Assembly: GCA_019118505.1 (NCBI GenBank)
Contig: DWYU01000016.1
Coordinates: 1 to 43,673 of the forward strand
DNA: 43,673 nt
Reading direction: 5' to 3'
DNA from: Candidatus Oscillibacter excrementavium
Lineage (GTDB): Bacteria > Bacillota > Clostridia > Oscillospirales > Oscillospiraceae
Shown here: positions 23,650 through 32,462 of the stretch, one piece after another
Layout of the letters: every line of letters starts with the position of its first letter
Position numbering within the stretch: the first letter of the stretch is position 1
The notes under the pieces: generated by a model
Told to the model about the DNA's origin: nothing
Databases searched by the model: none
Seen by the model: the letters and a program-made list of their open reading frames with translations, nothing else
Made by a program: the position numbers and the translations under genes

Positions 23650-24675
23650 ATGAAAACCAGTGATTTTTACTACGACCTGCCCCAGGAGCTGATCGCCCAG
23701 ACCCCCATCGAGAAGCGGGACACCTCCCGCCTGATGACCCTGGACCGGGTGAGCGGCGCCACGGGACACCACCATTTCTATGACCTGCCGGAGTTCCTGA
23801 ACCCCGGCGACTGCCTGATCTTGAACAACTCCCGGGTGCTGCCCGCCCGCCTGGTGGGCCAGCGGCTGCCCGGCGGCGGCATCTGCGAGGTGCTGCTGCT
23901 GAACGACCGGGGGGACAAGGTGTGGGAGTGCCTGGTCCGCCCGGGCCGGAAGCTCCGGAAGGGCACCAAGCTCTCCTTCGGCAACGGGGAGCTGACCGCC
24001 GAGATCGTGGAGCAGCTGGAGGAGGGCGGCCGCCTGATCCGGTTCGACTACGAGGGCATCTTCCTGGAGACCCTGGAGCGGCTGGGGAAAATGCCCCTGC
24101 CCCCCTACATCAAGGAGGAGCTCCAGGACCAGGAGCGGTACCAGACCGTGTACTCCAAGGTGCTGGGCAGCGCCGCCGCCCCCACGGCGGGACTCCACTT
24201 CACGCCGGAGCTGCTGGAAGAGATCCAGGCCAAGGGCGTGAAGATCGGGTATGTGACCCTCCATGTGGGCCTGGGCACCTTCCGGCCCGTGAAGGAGGAC
24301 ACCATCGAGGACCACCCCATGCACAGCGAGTACTGCACCATCCCCCAGGAGACGGCGGACCTGATCAACGAGACCCGGGCCAATGGGGGCCGGTGCATCT
24401 GTGTGGGCACCACCTCCTGCCGGACCCTGGAGAGCTGGGCCGCGGACGACGGCCACATGGAGGCCAAGTCCGGCTGGACGGACATCTATATCTACCCCGG
24501 CTACAAGTTCAAGGTGATGGACGGCCTTGTGACCAACTTCCACCTGCCGGAGAGCACCCTGATCATGCTGGTGTCCGCCTTCGCCGGCCGGGAGCACGTG
24601 CTGGCCGCCTATGAGGAGGCGGTGCGGGAGAAATACCGCTTCTTCTCCTTCGGCGACGCCATGTTCATCAGCTGA
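23650..24675 (+). CDS. queA: S-adenosylmethionine:tRNA ribosyltransferase-isomerase
   Basis: Transfers the ribosyl group of SAM to preQ1-tRNA to form epoxyqueuosine at position 34. 341 residues, standard length. The N-terminal [23 protein letters not shown], the [10 protein letters not shown] block, [29 protein letters not shown] and the C-terminal [18 protein letters not shown] are all family signatures. It starts 15 bases after the SpoIID-domain gene with GAAGG, so is co-transcribed with it, and ends at a strong terminator. Confidence 0.97.
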   Translation: MKTSDFYYDLPQELIAQTPIEKRDTSRLMTLDRVSGATGHHHFYDLPEFLNPGDCLILNNSRVLPARLVGQRLPGGGICEVLLLNDRGDKVWECLVRPGRKLRKGTKLSFGNGELTAEIVEQLEEGGRLIRFDYEGIFLETLERLGKMPLPPYIKEELQDQERYQTVYSKVLGSAAAPTAGLHFTPELLEEIQAKGVKIGYVTLHVGLGTFRPVKEDTIEDHPMHSEYCTIPQETADLINETRANGGRCICVGTTSCRTLESWAADDGHMEAKSGWTDIYIYPGYKFKVMDGLVTNFHLPESTLIMLVSAFAGREHVLAAYEEAVREKYRFFSFGDAMFIS

Positions 24676-24682
24676 CATTGCC

Positions 24683-24712
24683 GCGCCCGGCGGACCTGCC
24701 GGGCGCTTTTTT
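24683..24712 (+). terminator. Terminator after queA
   Basis: GCGCCCGGC (24683-24691), 6-base loop, GCCGGGCGC (24698-24706), then TTTTTT. Canonical. Confidence 0.92.
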
Positions 24713-24728
24713 CAGAGGAGGGCCCCCC

Positions 24729-26423
24729 ATGCTGGAGCTTCTGCACATTGAGAATATCGCGGTCATCCAGGAGGCGGACATCCAGTTCCGCCCGGGCTTC
24801 AACGCCCTCACCGGCGAGACCGGCGCCGGCAAGTCCATCGTCATCGACGCCATGGGGGCGGTGCTGGGAGGGCGCACCTCCCGGGACCTGATCCGCACCG
24901 GCGCGGACCGGGCCTTTGTCAGCGCCGAGTTCTCCCAGGTGGCGCCGGACCTGCCGGGGCTGGCGGAGACCGGCACCGCCCCGGACGAGGACGGCCACCT
25001 GCTGCTCCAGCGGGAGCTGACAGGGGACGGCAAGAACCTTTGCAAAGTCAACGGCCGGCCCGTCACCGTGGCCCAGCTGCGGCGGATCGGGGAGGAGCTG
25101 CTGAACATCCACGGCCAGCACGACGGCCAGCAGCTGCTGGACGAGGAGCAGCACCTGAGCTATCTGGACCGCTTCGGCCGGACGGAGGCGCCCCTGGGCC
25201 GGTATCAGGCGGCCTACGGCACCATGGCGGACCTCCAGACGAAAATCCGGGCCCTGCAGATGGACGAGGCGGAGAAGGCCCGGCGGATGGACAGCCTCCG
25301 CTTCCAGATCGACGAGCTGGAGCGGGCCCAGCTGGTACCCGGCGAGGAGGAGGAGCTCCTCCGGCGGCGGGACCTGCTGCGGAACGGGGAGAAGTACCTC
25401 TCCGCCCTGTCCGGGGCGGACTACTGTCTGAACGGCGGGGAGGAGGGGGGAGGCGCCGTCTCCGCCCTCCGGGACGCGGAGGAGGCCGTCGCCGGAATCC
25501 GCACCCTGTCAGACGACATGGGGGAATTGTACAAACGTCTGGAACAGCTGCGGTGTGAAGCCTATGACCTTGCCGAGACTATCCGGGACAAGCGGGAGGA
25601 GTTCGACTTCTCTCCGGCGGAGCTGGACGCGGTGGAGAGCCGGTCCGACCTGCTGTACCGGCTGAAAAAGAAGTACGGCGCCACGGTGGAGGAGATGCTC
25701 TCCTACCTGGACAAGTGCCGCCGGGAGCTGGACGACATGGAGACGGCGGACGACACCCTGGCCCGGCTGGAGCAGCAGCTGGAGACGGCCCGGAAAGCCG
25801 TCCTGGCGGCGGGGGCGGAGCTGACCGCCGCCCGGAAAGAGGCCGCCGGGGAGCTGGAGCAGCGCATCCAGTCGGAACTCCGGGACCTGGATATGCACAA
25901 GGTCCGGTTCGCCATCGACTTCGGGGAGAAGGAGCCGGGCCCAGACGGCTGCGACGCCGTCCGGTTTTTGATGTCCGCCAACGCCGGGGAGGATTTGAAG
26001 CCCATCGCCCGGATCGCCTCCGGCGGCGAACTGGCCCGGATCATGCTGGCCCTGAAAAACGTGCTGGCGGAGCAGGAGTCCATCGGCACCCTGGTGTTCG
26101 ACGAGGTGGACACCGGCGTCAGCGGCCGGGCGGCCCAGAAGGTGGCGGAGAAGCTGGCCCAGGTCAGCCGCCGCAAGCAGGTGCTGTGCGTCACCCACCT
26201 CCCGCAGCTGGCCGCCATGGCGGACACCCACTTCTCCGTGGAGAAGGGGGAGCGGGACGGCCGCACCTACACCCGTGTGGTGCTGCTGGACCGGGAGCAG
26301 CGGAAGGCGGAGCTGGCCCGGATCACCGGCGGCAGCCACGTGACGGAGGCCCTGCTGGAGAGCGCCGGGGAGCTGCTGGACCAGGCGGAGCGATACCGGA
26401 GCGAATTGGGAATGAGAGATTAG
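24729..26423 (+). CDS. recN: DNA repair protein RecN
   Basis: SMC-like ATPase that gathers broken DNA ends. 564 residues: Walker A TGETGAGKSIVIDA (about 29-42), two long coiled-coil arms (about 150-240 and 300-390, rich in Glu/Arg/Leu), the ABC signature ASGGELARIMLALK, and Walker B TLVFDEVDTGVSG with the D-loop and H-loop (CVTHLPQLAAMADTH). GAGGAGGG fixes ATG 24729. It sits 16 bases after the queA terminator. Confidence 0.97.
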   Translation: MLELLHIENIAVIQEADIQFRPGFNALTGETGAGKSIVIDAMGAVLGGRTSRDLIRTGADRAFVSAEFSQVAPDLPGLAETGTAPDEDGHLLLQRELTGDGKNLCKVNGRPVTVAQLRRIGEELLNIHGQHDGQQLLDEEQHLSYLDRFGRTEAPLGRYQAAYGTMADLQTKIRALQMDEAEKARRMDSLRFQIDELERAQLVPGEEEELLRRRDLLRNGEKYLSALSGADYCLNGGEEGGGAVSALRDAEEAVAGIRTLSDDMGELYKRLEQLRCEAYDLAETIRDKREEFDFSPAELDAVESRSDLLYRLKKKYGATVEEMLSYLDKCRRELDDMETADDTLARLEQQLETARKAVLAAGAELTAARKEAAGELEQRIQSELRDLDMHKVRFAIDFGEKEPGPDGCDAVRFLMSANAGEDLKPIARIASGGELARIMLALKNVLAEQESIGTLVFDEVDTGVSGRAAQKVAEKLAQVSRRKQVLCVTHLPQLAAMADTHFSVEKGERDGRTYTRVVLLDREQRKAELARITGGSHVTEALLESAGELLDQAERYRSELGMRD

Positions 26424-26431
26424 GAATCTCT

Positions 26432-26457
26432 GGGTCCGGCTTTGCCGGACCCATTTT
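26432..26457 (+). terminator. Terminator after recN
   Basis: GGGTCCGGC (26432-26440), loop TTT, GCCGGACCC (26444-26452), then ATTTTC. Confidence 0.85.
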
Positions 26458-26461
26458 CATC

Positions 26462-26497
26462 GTTCCGCCTGGGGCGGAATGCCGCAATTCGGAACTC
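26462..26497. repeat. Dispersed intergenic repeat, copy B
   Basis: TTCCGCC-TGG-GGCGGAA is a small palindrome, followed by CCGCAATTCGGAACTC (26482-26497). The latter resembles CCGCAATTCC...CCGAACTC at 30129-30151. Confidence 0.45.
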
Positions 26498-26553
26498 CTG
26501 ACTGGCAAGACATCCCTCTCTCGCATACACTGGCGGGAAGAGGAGGGAAGCCC

Positions 26554-27057
26554 ATGCGCTTTTTCGCAGACTACGACCGCAGCGCCGCTGTGCTGTACGC
26601 CCACCAGTGGGCCTATGGCCGGAACCCGGCCTTCTATGACTATGAGAATTTGGGAGGGGACTGCACCAACTTCGCCTCCCAGTGCGTGTTCGCCGGCAGC
26701 GGCATCATGAACTTCACGCCGGACTTCGGCTGGTACTACATCGACGCCAACCAGAAGTCCCCCTCCTGGACCGGGGTGCCCTACTTCTGGAACTTCATGA
26801 CCCGCGGCACGCCCTCTGTGGGGCCCGTGGCCCAGCCCTGCGCCCTGGAGGACCTGCGGCCCGGGGACCTGGTCCAGCTGAGCTTCAACGGCCAGGAATT
26901 CCAGCACACGCCGGTGGTGGTGCGGGTGACGGCCCCCATCACCCTGGAGACGGTGCTGATCGCCGCCCACAGCTACGACGCCGACAACCGGCCGCTCGCC
27001 ACCTACACCTTCCAGGACATCCGGTTTCTCCACGTGCTGGGCACCATCCGGCCGTAA
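26554..27057 (+). CDS. Amidase-domain protein (Amidase_6, NlpC/P60-like fold)
   Basis: 167 residues. The catalytic Cys is in GGDCTNFASQC (about residue 34), with partner His in FQHTPVVVRV and a second in IAAHSYDADN. NYENLGGDCTNF-type openings are typical of Amidase_6. There is no signal peptide, so a cytoplasmic or mother-cell role, for example at the developing spore, is possible but unproven. AGGAGGG sits 6 bases before the ATG. CATACACT at 26524-26531 resembles a sigma-E -10 box, but no matching -35 is seen. Confidence 0.8.
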   Translation: MRFFADYDRSAAVLYAHQWAYGRNPAFYDYENLGGDCTNFASQCVFAGSGIMNFTPDFGWYYIDANQKSPSWTGVPYFWNFMTRGTPSVGPVAQPCALEDLRPGDLVQLSFNGQEFQHTPVVVRVTAPITLETVLIAAHSYDADNRPLATYTFQDIRFLHVLGTIRP

Positions 27058-27142
27058 GGACAAAAATTTACAATTTATTCATTTTTGCTGCTGTTCCTTT
27101 GCGCTATCATGGAACCAACTTATACAGGAGAGGGTGGTTTCC

Positions 27143-28813
27143 ATGAAGAGATTCCTGGCCGGCCTGCTGACAGCGGCGCTGGCGGCGGGACTGCTGGCGC
27201 CGGCGGCCGGGGCGGCGGAGCCGGGCTTTTCCGACGTGCCCGCGAACGGCGCGCTGGCGGACGAGGTGGCCAAGGCCGTGGATTACGGCCTGATGGGCGG
27301 CTACAACGCCACCACCTTCGGCTACAGCGACCCCATGACCCGGGCCCAGTTCGCGGCGGTGCTGGTGCGGATGATGGGCTGGGACACGGTGACGCCCCAG
27401 ACGCCCTCCTACAGCGACGTGCCCGCGTCTCTGGGCTGGTACGGCGCCATCGAGACCGCCGCGGCCCACGACGTGGCCGACACCGGCGGCAGCTTCCGGC
27501 CCGGGGACGCCGTCACCCGTGGCGAGATGGCGGAGATGCTGATCCGGGCCCTGGGGCTCAAGAGCGCGGCGGAGCGGCTGGCGCCCACCGCGTCCGATCA
27601 ATACGCCCGCATCCACGGCGGCACGCCGTTCACGGACCTGCCCGGGGACAAGGTGGGGTACATCACCATCGCCTACACCATCGGCATGACCAACGGCACC
27701 TCCGCCACCACGTTTTCCCCCAACAACACCGCCACCCGGGGACAGGCGGCAGCCATGCTGGTGCGGATCTATGAGAAGCTCCACGCCCCCACGGACTTCG
27801 TCCACGGGTTCTACGCCATCTCCTCCTACAGCCAGCTGGATCTGGCAGGGGAGATGGACGCCGTCAGCGCCGGGTGGGGCCGGATGACCTGGGACGGGGA
27901 GACCGCCACCCTCCGCACCACCTCCGCGGACGGCAATGAGTACGCCATCCCCAGCGGATACGAGGAGGTAACCGATTACTTATCCAGTCGGGACATTCCC
28001 CTGCACCTGAGCGTGTTCATGGAGGGGGAGGACCTGAAGAGCCTGCTGGCCTCTGACACGGGCCGGGCCCAGGCGGTGGCGCAGATCGTGAATGAGGTGA
28101 CGGTGGACTACCGTCGTCTCGGGGAGAACCCCTACAGCGGCGTCACCATCGACTTTGAGGGGCTGCGCAGCGCCCAGCAGGAGGACTTCACCGCTTTCCT
28201 GACGGCGCTGGATGCAGAGCTGGAGCGGCTGGACAAGGACCTGTACGTCTGCGTGTCCCCGATCCTGGCCGGGGGCTATGACGTCAGCTACAGCGGCTAC
28301 GATTACGCCGCCATCGGCGATCTGGCGGACAAGCTCATTCTGATGGCCTACGACTACGATACCCGGGAGATGGGGGATTTCGTGGGCACCACCTACTACC
28401 GCACCGCCGCCACGGTCCCCATGGACCAGATCTATCTGGGGCTCAAGGTCCTGACGGACCGGGTGGACCCGGACAAGGTGCTGCTGGGCTTCTCCGCCCG
28501 GGCCGCCGCCTGGCAGATCGACGGGGACGGGAACCTGGTCTCCGGCACCCCGGTGTACCCCACCACAGAGACGGCGGCGGCCCGGCTGGCCCAGCCGGAC
28601 ACGGTGACCGGCTGGTCGGACACCTACCAGCAGTCCTACGCCATCTACACCACTGAGGACGGCGGGCGGTACTTCCTGTGGTACCAGGACGACGCCAGCA
28701 TCCAGGCGGAGCTGCGGTGCGCCAGGCTCCTGGGCGTCACCGGCGCGTCGGTGTGGCGGCTGGGGCAGCTGCCCGCCACTTCCGGCTGGAACTGGAACAG
28801 CCTGCTGGGCTGA
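27143..28813 (+). CDS. Secreted SLH-domain GH18 glycoside hydrolase
   Basis: 556 residues: a signal peptide (MKRFLAGLLTAALAAGLLAP), then three S-layer homology motifs (about 30-75, 95-140, 165-210; FSDVPA..., YSDVPAS..., FTDLPGD..., each with TR(A/G)(Q/E)), and from about 225 a GH18 barrel. The catalytic segment is SGVTIDFEGL with Glu339; AYDYDTREMG and the terminal GASVWRLGQ strand agree with spore-cortex-type GH18 (YaaH/SleL group). SLH motifs would bind it to secondary wall polymer. The region upstream (27061-27100) is AT-rich and may hold the promoter. ATG 27143 is chosen over GTG 27134, which overlaps the GGAGAGG ribosome site. Confidence 0.9.
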   Translation: MKRFLAGLLTAALAAGLLAPAAGAAEPGFSDVPANGALADEVAKAVDYGLMGGYNATTFGYSDPMTRAQFAAVLVRMMGWDTVTPQTPSYSDVPASLGWYGAIETAAAHDVADTGGSFRPGDAVTRGEMAEMLIRALGLKSAAERLAPTASDQYARIHGGTPFTDLPGDKVGYITIAYTIGMTNGTSATTFSPNNTATRGQAAAMLVRIYEKLHAPTDFVHGFYAISSYSQLDLAGEMDAVSAGWGRMTWDGETATLRTTSADGNEYAIPSGYEEVTDYLSSRDIPLHLSVFMEGEDLKSLLASDTGRAQAVAQIVNEVTVDYRRLGENPYSGVTIDFEGLRSAQQEDFTAFLTALDAELERLDKDLYVCVSPILAGGYDVSYSGYDYAAIGDLADKLILMAYDYDTREMGDFVGTTYYRTAATVPMDQIYLGLKVLTDRVDPDKVLLGFSARAAAWQIDGDGNLVSGTPVYPTTETAAARLAQPDTVTGWSDTYQQSYAIYTTEDGGRYFLWYQDDASIQAELRCARLLGVTGASVWRLGQLPATSGWNWNSLLG

Positions 28814-28831
28814 CGCCGCATCCAAAAATAG

Positions 28832-28870
28832 ACGGCTGAGAGGGGAGACCTCTCAGCCGTTTTCTTTTTT
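28832..28870. terminator. Bidirectional terminator between the GH18 gene and the Xer gene
   Basis: ACGGCTGAGAGG (28832-28843), loop GGAGA, CCTCTCAGCCGT (28849-28860), then TTTCTTTTTT on + and TATTTTTGG on minus. The 3' end of the recombinase gene lies within it. Confidence 0.9.
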
Positions 28871-29869
28871 ATTTGATTTTCGAATATGTGACAAGGGATT
28901 TGCCTTTGCGGCTACCCGCAGGGATTCGTTGTCGATATGGGTGTAGATTTCCGTAGTGTTCAGGTGGTCGTGGCCCAGCACCTCCTGGACCGCCCGGACG
29001 TCCACGCCGTTTTGCAGCATCAGCGTGGCGGCGGTGTGCCGCAGCTTGTGGGAGCTGTACTCCGCCGGATCGATGCCCGCCTGGCCCAGCCGCTTTTTCA
29101 CCATGGCGTGGACGGTGGAGCGGCTGATCCGCTCGTTCTGGGAGGAGAGGAAGAGGGCGTTTGCGTCCCGGCCGGTGATGGGCCGCCGCACCGCCAGGTA
29201 TTTGGCGATGGCGTCCTGACAGGCGTCGTTCAAATAGATGATGCGGACCTTGTTGCCTTTGCCCAGCACCCGCAGGGCGTCGTCCTGGATGTCGTTGAGG
29301 TTCAGGCCCACCAGCTCGCTGATCCGAAGGCCGCAGTTGAGGAACAGCGTCAGGATGCAGTAGTCCCGCTCCTGGTTTTTGCCGTCCACGGCGTCCAAAA
29401 GCTGGATGCTCTCGTCCAGAGTCAGGTATTTCGGCAGGGTTTTCTTCAGTTTGGGCGAGTCGATGTCTTTGACAGGATTTTCACGAAGTAGGTGCATCTT
29501 GTTGGTGAGATAGTTGTAGAAGGACCGGATGGTGGCGATCTTCCGGGCCCGGGAGGCGGCGTTGAGCCCATAGCCGGAGTTCCGGCTGTTCTGGTGCTGG
29601 ATGCGGTCCCGGGAGAGATACGTCATGTAGCCGTAGATGTCCGTCAGGGTCACAGACGCCGCGAAGTCCAGGTCCACGTCGGAGATGTCGATCTCGTCCA
29701 GGGGTTTGTCCGCCAGCGATGGGTCCCGGGTCTGCTTGAGATAGCGGAAGAAATTCCGCAGGTCCAGAAAGTATTCGTCCACGGTCCGTTTGGAGTGGGC
29801 CTTGATGGTCTCGTGGTACGAGAGAAAGTCCCGCAGAATCTGCGGCGCTTCCGTGCGGTAATCAGACAT
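28853..29869 (-). CDS. Tyrosine recombinase, XerC/XerD type
   Basis: 338 residues with an N-terminal SAM-like core-binding domain (about 8-130) and a C-terminal catalytic domain. All catalytic residues are present: Arg182 (CGLRISEL), Lys207 (GKGNKVR), His274-Arg277 (SSHKLRHT), His300 (LGHDH) and Tyr309 (TEIYTH). It is about 40 residues longer than E. coli XerC, mostly in the N-domain (LDFAASVTLTDIYGYMTYLSRD). It may do chromosome dimer resolution or act on a local site; a perfect inverted repeat with dif-like geometry lies 113 bases upstream. The ATG at 29869 lacks a good ribosome site, so the start is less certain. Confidence 0.88.
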   Translation of the reverse strand: MSDYRTEAPQILRDFLSYHETIKAHSKRTVDEYFLDLRNFFRYLKQTRDPSLADKPLDEIDISDVDLDFAASVTLTDIYGYMTYLSRDRIQHQNSRNSGYGLNAASRARKIATIRSFYNYLTNKMHLLRENPVKDIDSPKLKKTLPKYLTLDESIQLLDAVDGKNQERDYCILTLFLNCGLRISELVGLNLNDIQDDALRVLGKGNKVRIIYLNDACQDAIAKYLAVRRPITGRDANALFLSSQNERISRSTVHAMVKKRLGQAGIDPAEYSSHKLRHTAATLMLQNGVDVRAVQEVLGHDHLNTTEIYTHIDNESLRVAAKANPLSHIRKSNKKENG

Positions 29870-29981
29870 GACGATCTTGTATGCAGGCAGATGCCAGGCG
29901 AAGCCGCCGGAGCGGCCGCAAGGGGCCCCAGGCCGTATCAGGGGCCTGAAAACGGCTCCAGAGGGGTTTGCCCCTCCCCTA

Positions 29982-30011
29982 AATTGAACAAAATTTTTAT
30001 TTTGTTCAATT
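29982..30011. repeat. Perfect 13-bp inverted repeat upstream of the tyrosine recombinase
   Basis: AATTGAACAAAAT (29982-29994), TTTT, ATTTTGTTCAATT (29999-30011). Viewed as 11-bp arms around an 8-bp centre it has the geometry of a tyrosine-recombinase core site. There is no U-tract on either side, so it is a poor terminator. An operator is the alternative. Confidence 0.7.
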
Positions 30012-30049
30012 ATCCATCTACCCGCAAAACCTCCTTCCCTTTGACAATG

Positions 30050-30151
30050 CGCACTCGGAATCAGGAGCTCGGAACGGATGGTTCCGCTGTCGGCGGAATG
30101 ATTCCGATTTGTTCGGCTCCGCCGGACTCCGCAATTCCGCATTCCGAACTC
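30050..30151. repeat. Dispersed intergenic repeat, copy C
   Basis: Contains several inverted and direct GGAAT/ATTCC words, a GGTTCCGCTGTCGGCGGAA palindrome, and CCGCAATTCCGCATTCC then GAACTC (30129-30151). It shares ATTCCGCATT with copy A and CCGCAATTC...GAACTC with copy B. Confidence 0.5.
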
Positions 30152-30212
30152 ATAAAACCGGCGGCTTCCGGCCAAGCTAGTCCCAAATCTTTTGAGATTG
30201 GGATGATACGTG

Positions 30213-30434
30213 ATGAGTTGGATTCCCTGCACCAGCCCCTGCGTGTATCAGCAGGACGGCGTCTGCACGCTGGACAGCGCCGCCGCGGCGGGCCTCCCCG
30301 CCCTGGGCGGCGCCTGCGTCCACTTTATCCCGACGGACGCAGGGCGGCTCGGATCGCCTCACCGATATTCCGAACCGGGATCAGGCGGAGCCCCGGGGGC
30401 GCCGTCAGCTCCCCGTTCCGGCGGGACGGAATGA
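30213..30434 (+). CDS. Small Cys-motif protein overlapping the radA 3' end
   Basis: 73 residues starting MSWIPCTSPCVYQQDGVCTL. The Cys spacing and the CVYQxDGxCxL word recur in small clostridial proteins of unknown function, some misnamed in databases. The first 40 residues look genuine; the remainder is Pro/Gly/Ser-rich and lies antisense to radA (110-base convergent overlap). Only a weak GGGATG ribosome site is seen. Four Cys suggest metal binding (inference). The C-terminal part may be accidental extension. Confidence 0.5.
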   Translation: MSWIPCTSPCVYQQDGVCTLDSAAAAGLPALGGACVHFIPTDAGRLGSPHRYSEPGSGGAPGAPSAPRSGGTE

Positions 30435-31695
30435 GGCACTGGGTGAAGCCCAGCCGCCGGACCTCGCTGATCCGCTGACCCAGCTGGCTGACGGACCGCA
30501 GCTCCCCGGTAAGGCCCACCTCCCCGATGGCCACCAAATCCGCCGGCACCGGCCGGTCCAGATAGCTGGAGGCCAGGGCGATCACCGCCGCCAGGTCCGC
30601 CGCGGGCTCGTCCAGACTCAACCCGCCGATGATGTTGAGATACGCGTCGCAGGCGGAGACCTTCAATCCCCCCCGCTTCTCCAGCACCGCCAGCAGCATG
30701 GCGAACCGGTTGTAGTCAAAGCCGTTGCTGGTGCGGCGGGGGTTCCCGGCGGGAGACGACACCGCCAGCGCCTGGATCTCCGCCAGCACCGGTCGGGCCC
30801 CCTCCATCACGCAGGTGACGCAGGTGCCGGGGGCGTCCTCCGGCCGGCCGGACAGCAGCATCTCCGAGGGGTTCTCCACCTCCTGGAGGCCGCTGTCCCG
30901 CATCTCAAAGACGCCGATCTCGTTGGTGGCGCCGAACCGGTTCTTGGCCGCCCGCAGGATGCGGTAGGCGGTGTGCTGGTCCCCCTCGAAGTACAGCACG
31001 CAGTCCACCATGTGCTCTAAGACCTTGGGGCCGGCGATGGAGCCCTCCTTGTTGACATGGCCGATGACGAACACCGTGATCCCCCGGCCTTTTGCCAGCT
31101 GCATCAATGCCATGGTGCAGTCCTTCACCTGGCTGACGCTGCCCGCCGGGGAGTCCAGGGCGTCGTTGTACAGCGTCTGGATGGAGTCCACGATCAGCAC
31201 GTCCGGCGTCTCCGCCGCCACGGACTCCAGCACGTCCCCCAGGCTGGTCTCGGAGATGACGAACAGCTGTTCGCTTTGGACGTTCAGCCGCCGGGCCCGC
31301 AGCTTCAGCTGGTGCTCCGACTCCTCGCCGGATACATACAGGACCTTGTTCTCCCGGCAGAGGCTGTCGCAGATTTGCAGCATCAGCGTGGATTTGCCGA
31401 TGCCCGGGGCGCCGCCCACCAGCACCAGCGAGCCCTTGACGGCGCCGCCCCCCAGGACCCGGTCCAGCTCCCCCATGCCGGTGGGAAAGCGGATTTCCTC
31501 GTCCGCCTCCAGCTCCGTCACCGGCCGGGCCCGGCGGAGGGTCCCCCCTGCCGCCGGACGGGCAGTCCCCTTCCCTGCCGCCTTGGCGGGCTGCTCCACG
31601 ATGGTATTCCACGCCCCGCAGGCCGGGCACCGCCCCGCCCACTTGGGGGTCTCATTGCCGCACTCCGTGCAGTAGAACAGGGTCTTTGCTTTCAT
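30325..31695 (-). CDS. radA: DNA repair protein RadA (Sms)
   Basis: RecA-like helicase for recombination branch migration. 456 residues: an N-terminal Cys4 zinc finger (FYCTECGNETPKWAGRCPAC, residues 7-26), Walker A GGAPGIGKST (about 97-106), Walker B DVLIVDSIQT, the RadA-specific KNRFGATNEIG motif, and a Lon-type C-terminal domain (from about 280, SLDEPAADLAAVIALASS). GGGAGGG fixes the ATG. It lies 27 bases after cwlD and is co-transcribed with it. Confidence 0.97.
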   Translation of the reverse strand: MKAKTLFYCTECGNETPKWAGRCPACGAWNTIVEQPAKAAGKGTARPAAGGTLRRARPVTELEADEEIRFPTGMGELDRVLGGGAVKGSLVLVGGAPGIGKSTLMLQICDSLCRENKVLYVSGEESEHQLKLRARRLNVQSEQLFVISETSLGDVLESVAAETPDVLIVDSIQTLYNDALDSPAGSVSQVKDCTMALMQLAKGRGITVFVIGHVNKEGSIAGPKVLEHMVDCVLYFEGDQHTAYRILRAAKNRFGATNEIGVFEMRDSGLQEVENPSEMLLSGRPEDAPGTCVTCVMEGARPVLAEIQALAVSSPAGNPRRTSNGFDYNRFAMLLAVLEKRGGLKVSACDAYLNIIGGLSLDEPAADLAAVIALASSYLDRPVPADLVAIGEVGLTGELRSVSQLGQRISEVRRLGFTQCLIPSRRNGELTAPPGLRLIPVRNIGEAIRAALRPSG

Positions 31696-31722
31696 GGGAA
31701 CCCTCCCTGGTAAAATCTTCTG

Positions 31723-32442
31723 TCAAGTGGTAAGCCCTGTCAGCAGACCGCTGGCAATGGCTGCCGCCAGCCGGGTCTGATAGGCCGGGTCCTTCAGCCG
31801 CTCCGTCTCTCCGGCGTTGGAGAGAAAGCCGCACTCCACCAGCACGCCGGGGGCCGTGATCTCCTTCATCAAATACACGGAGGAGGGCACCTGGGCGGCC
31901 TTCTTCTCATGCCCGGCGTTGACGGCGGTGTTCAGGGCCTCCTGGATGGACGCCGCCAGCGATTCCGCCCCCGCCTGCCGGTTCCAGAACACCTGGGCCC
32001 CCTGGGTGGAGGGGGACGACGGCAGGCTGTTCTGGTGGATGCTCAGGAGCACCGCCCCTGGGATGGCGTTCACCAGCTCCACCCGGTTGTGAAGGTCGGA
32101 CACCTTCTTCTCCCGGAGGGTGGCGCTGCCGGGGTCGTAGATGGCGGCCTCCCCCTCCCGGGTGACGGCGGTGGGGACCCCGGCGAAGGTCAGCAGGTCC
32201 CGGACCCGCCGGGCGATGGCCAGGTTCAGGCCGCTCTCCACGGTGCCGTCGCCGGCCACGGCGCCGCCGTCCTCCCCGCCGTGTCCGGCGTCCACCACCA
32301 CGGTGAGAGCCGGCAGCGCTTCCGGGGCGAACGCCGCCGTGAAGGCGGCATTTCCATGCCACAGCACGGCGGAGAGCCCGGCGACGAAGCAGCACAGCAG
32401 GAGCCCATACGCCAAATGGCGCTTTCGAATCAAGATGACCAC
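31723..32442 (-). CDS. cwlD: N-acetylmuramoyl-L-alanine amidase CwlD (spore cortex)
   Basis: CwlD removes peptide side chains so that muramic-delta-lactam forms in the cortex, which germination enzymes need. 239 residues (Bacillus 237): an N-terminal membrane/signal segment (LAYGLLLCCFVAGLSAVLW) and an Amidase_3 domain with zinc ligands in VVDAGHGGEDGGA, the Glu before LNLAIA and LLSIHQNS, plus the catalytic Glu in VLVECGFLSN. The start GTG 32442 is chosen because GAGGGGG lies 8 bases upstream; the frame is open further but unconserved. A sigma-E-like promoter precedes it closely. It is divergent from the cotJ operon. Confidence 0.9.
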   Translation of the reverse strand: MVILIRKRHLAYGLLLCCFVAGLSAVLWHGNAAFTAAFAPEALPALTVVVDAGHGGEDGGAVAGDGTVESGLNLAIARRVRDLLTFAGVPTAVTREGEAAIYDPGSATLREKKVSDLHNRVELVNAIPGAVLLSIHQNSLPSSPSTQGAQVFWNRQAGAESLAASIQEALNTAVNAGHEKKAAQVPSSVYLMKEITAPGVLVECGFLSNAGETERLKDPAYQTRLAAAIASGLLTGLTT

Positions 32443-32462
32443 AGACGGCACCCCCTCGGAAC

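Larger units (their letters stand above)
29870..30212. other. Non-coding gap between the recombinase and radA loci
   Basis: 343 bases without a convincing gene. It holds a GC-rich palindromic block (29900-29975, with GGGGCC.. and GGGGTTTGCCCC), the perfect AT-rich inverted repeat at 29982-30011, and repeat copy C at 30050-30151. AGGAGGTTTTGCGGGTAG is readable on minus near 30030, but no ORF follows it. Confidence 0.6.

Noticed and set aside
22279-24678. 799-residue open frame on minus
   Set aside because: Shadow of the SpoIID-domain gene and queA; composition is repetitive and both real genes carry family motifs.
29982-30011. Chromosomal dif site
   Set aside because: The sequence does not resemble the firmicute dif consensus; kept only as an unassigned inverted repeat.
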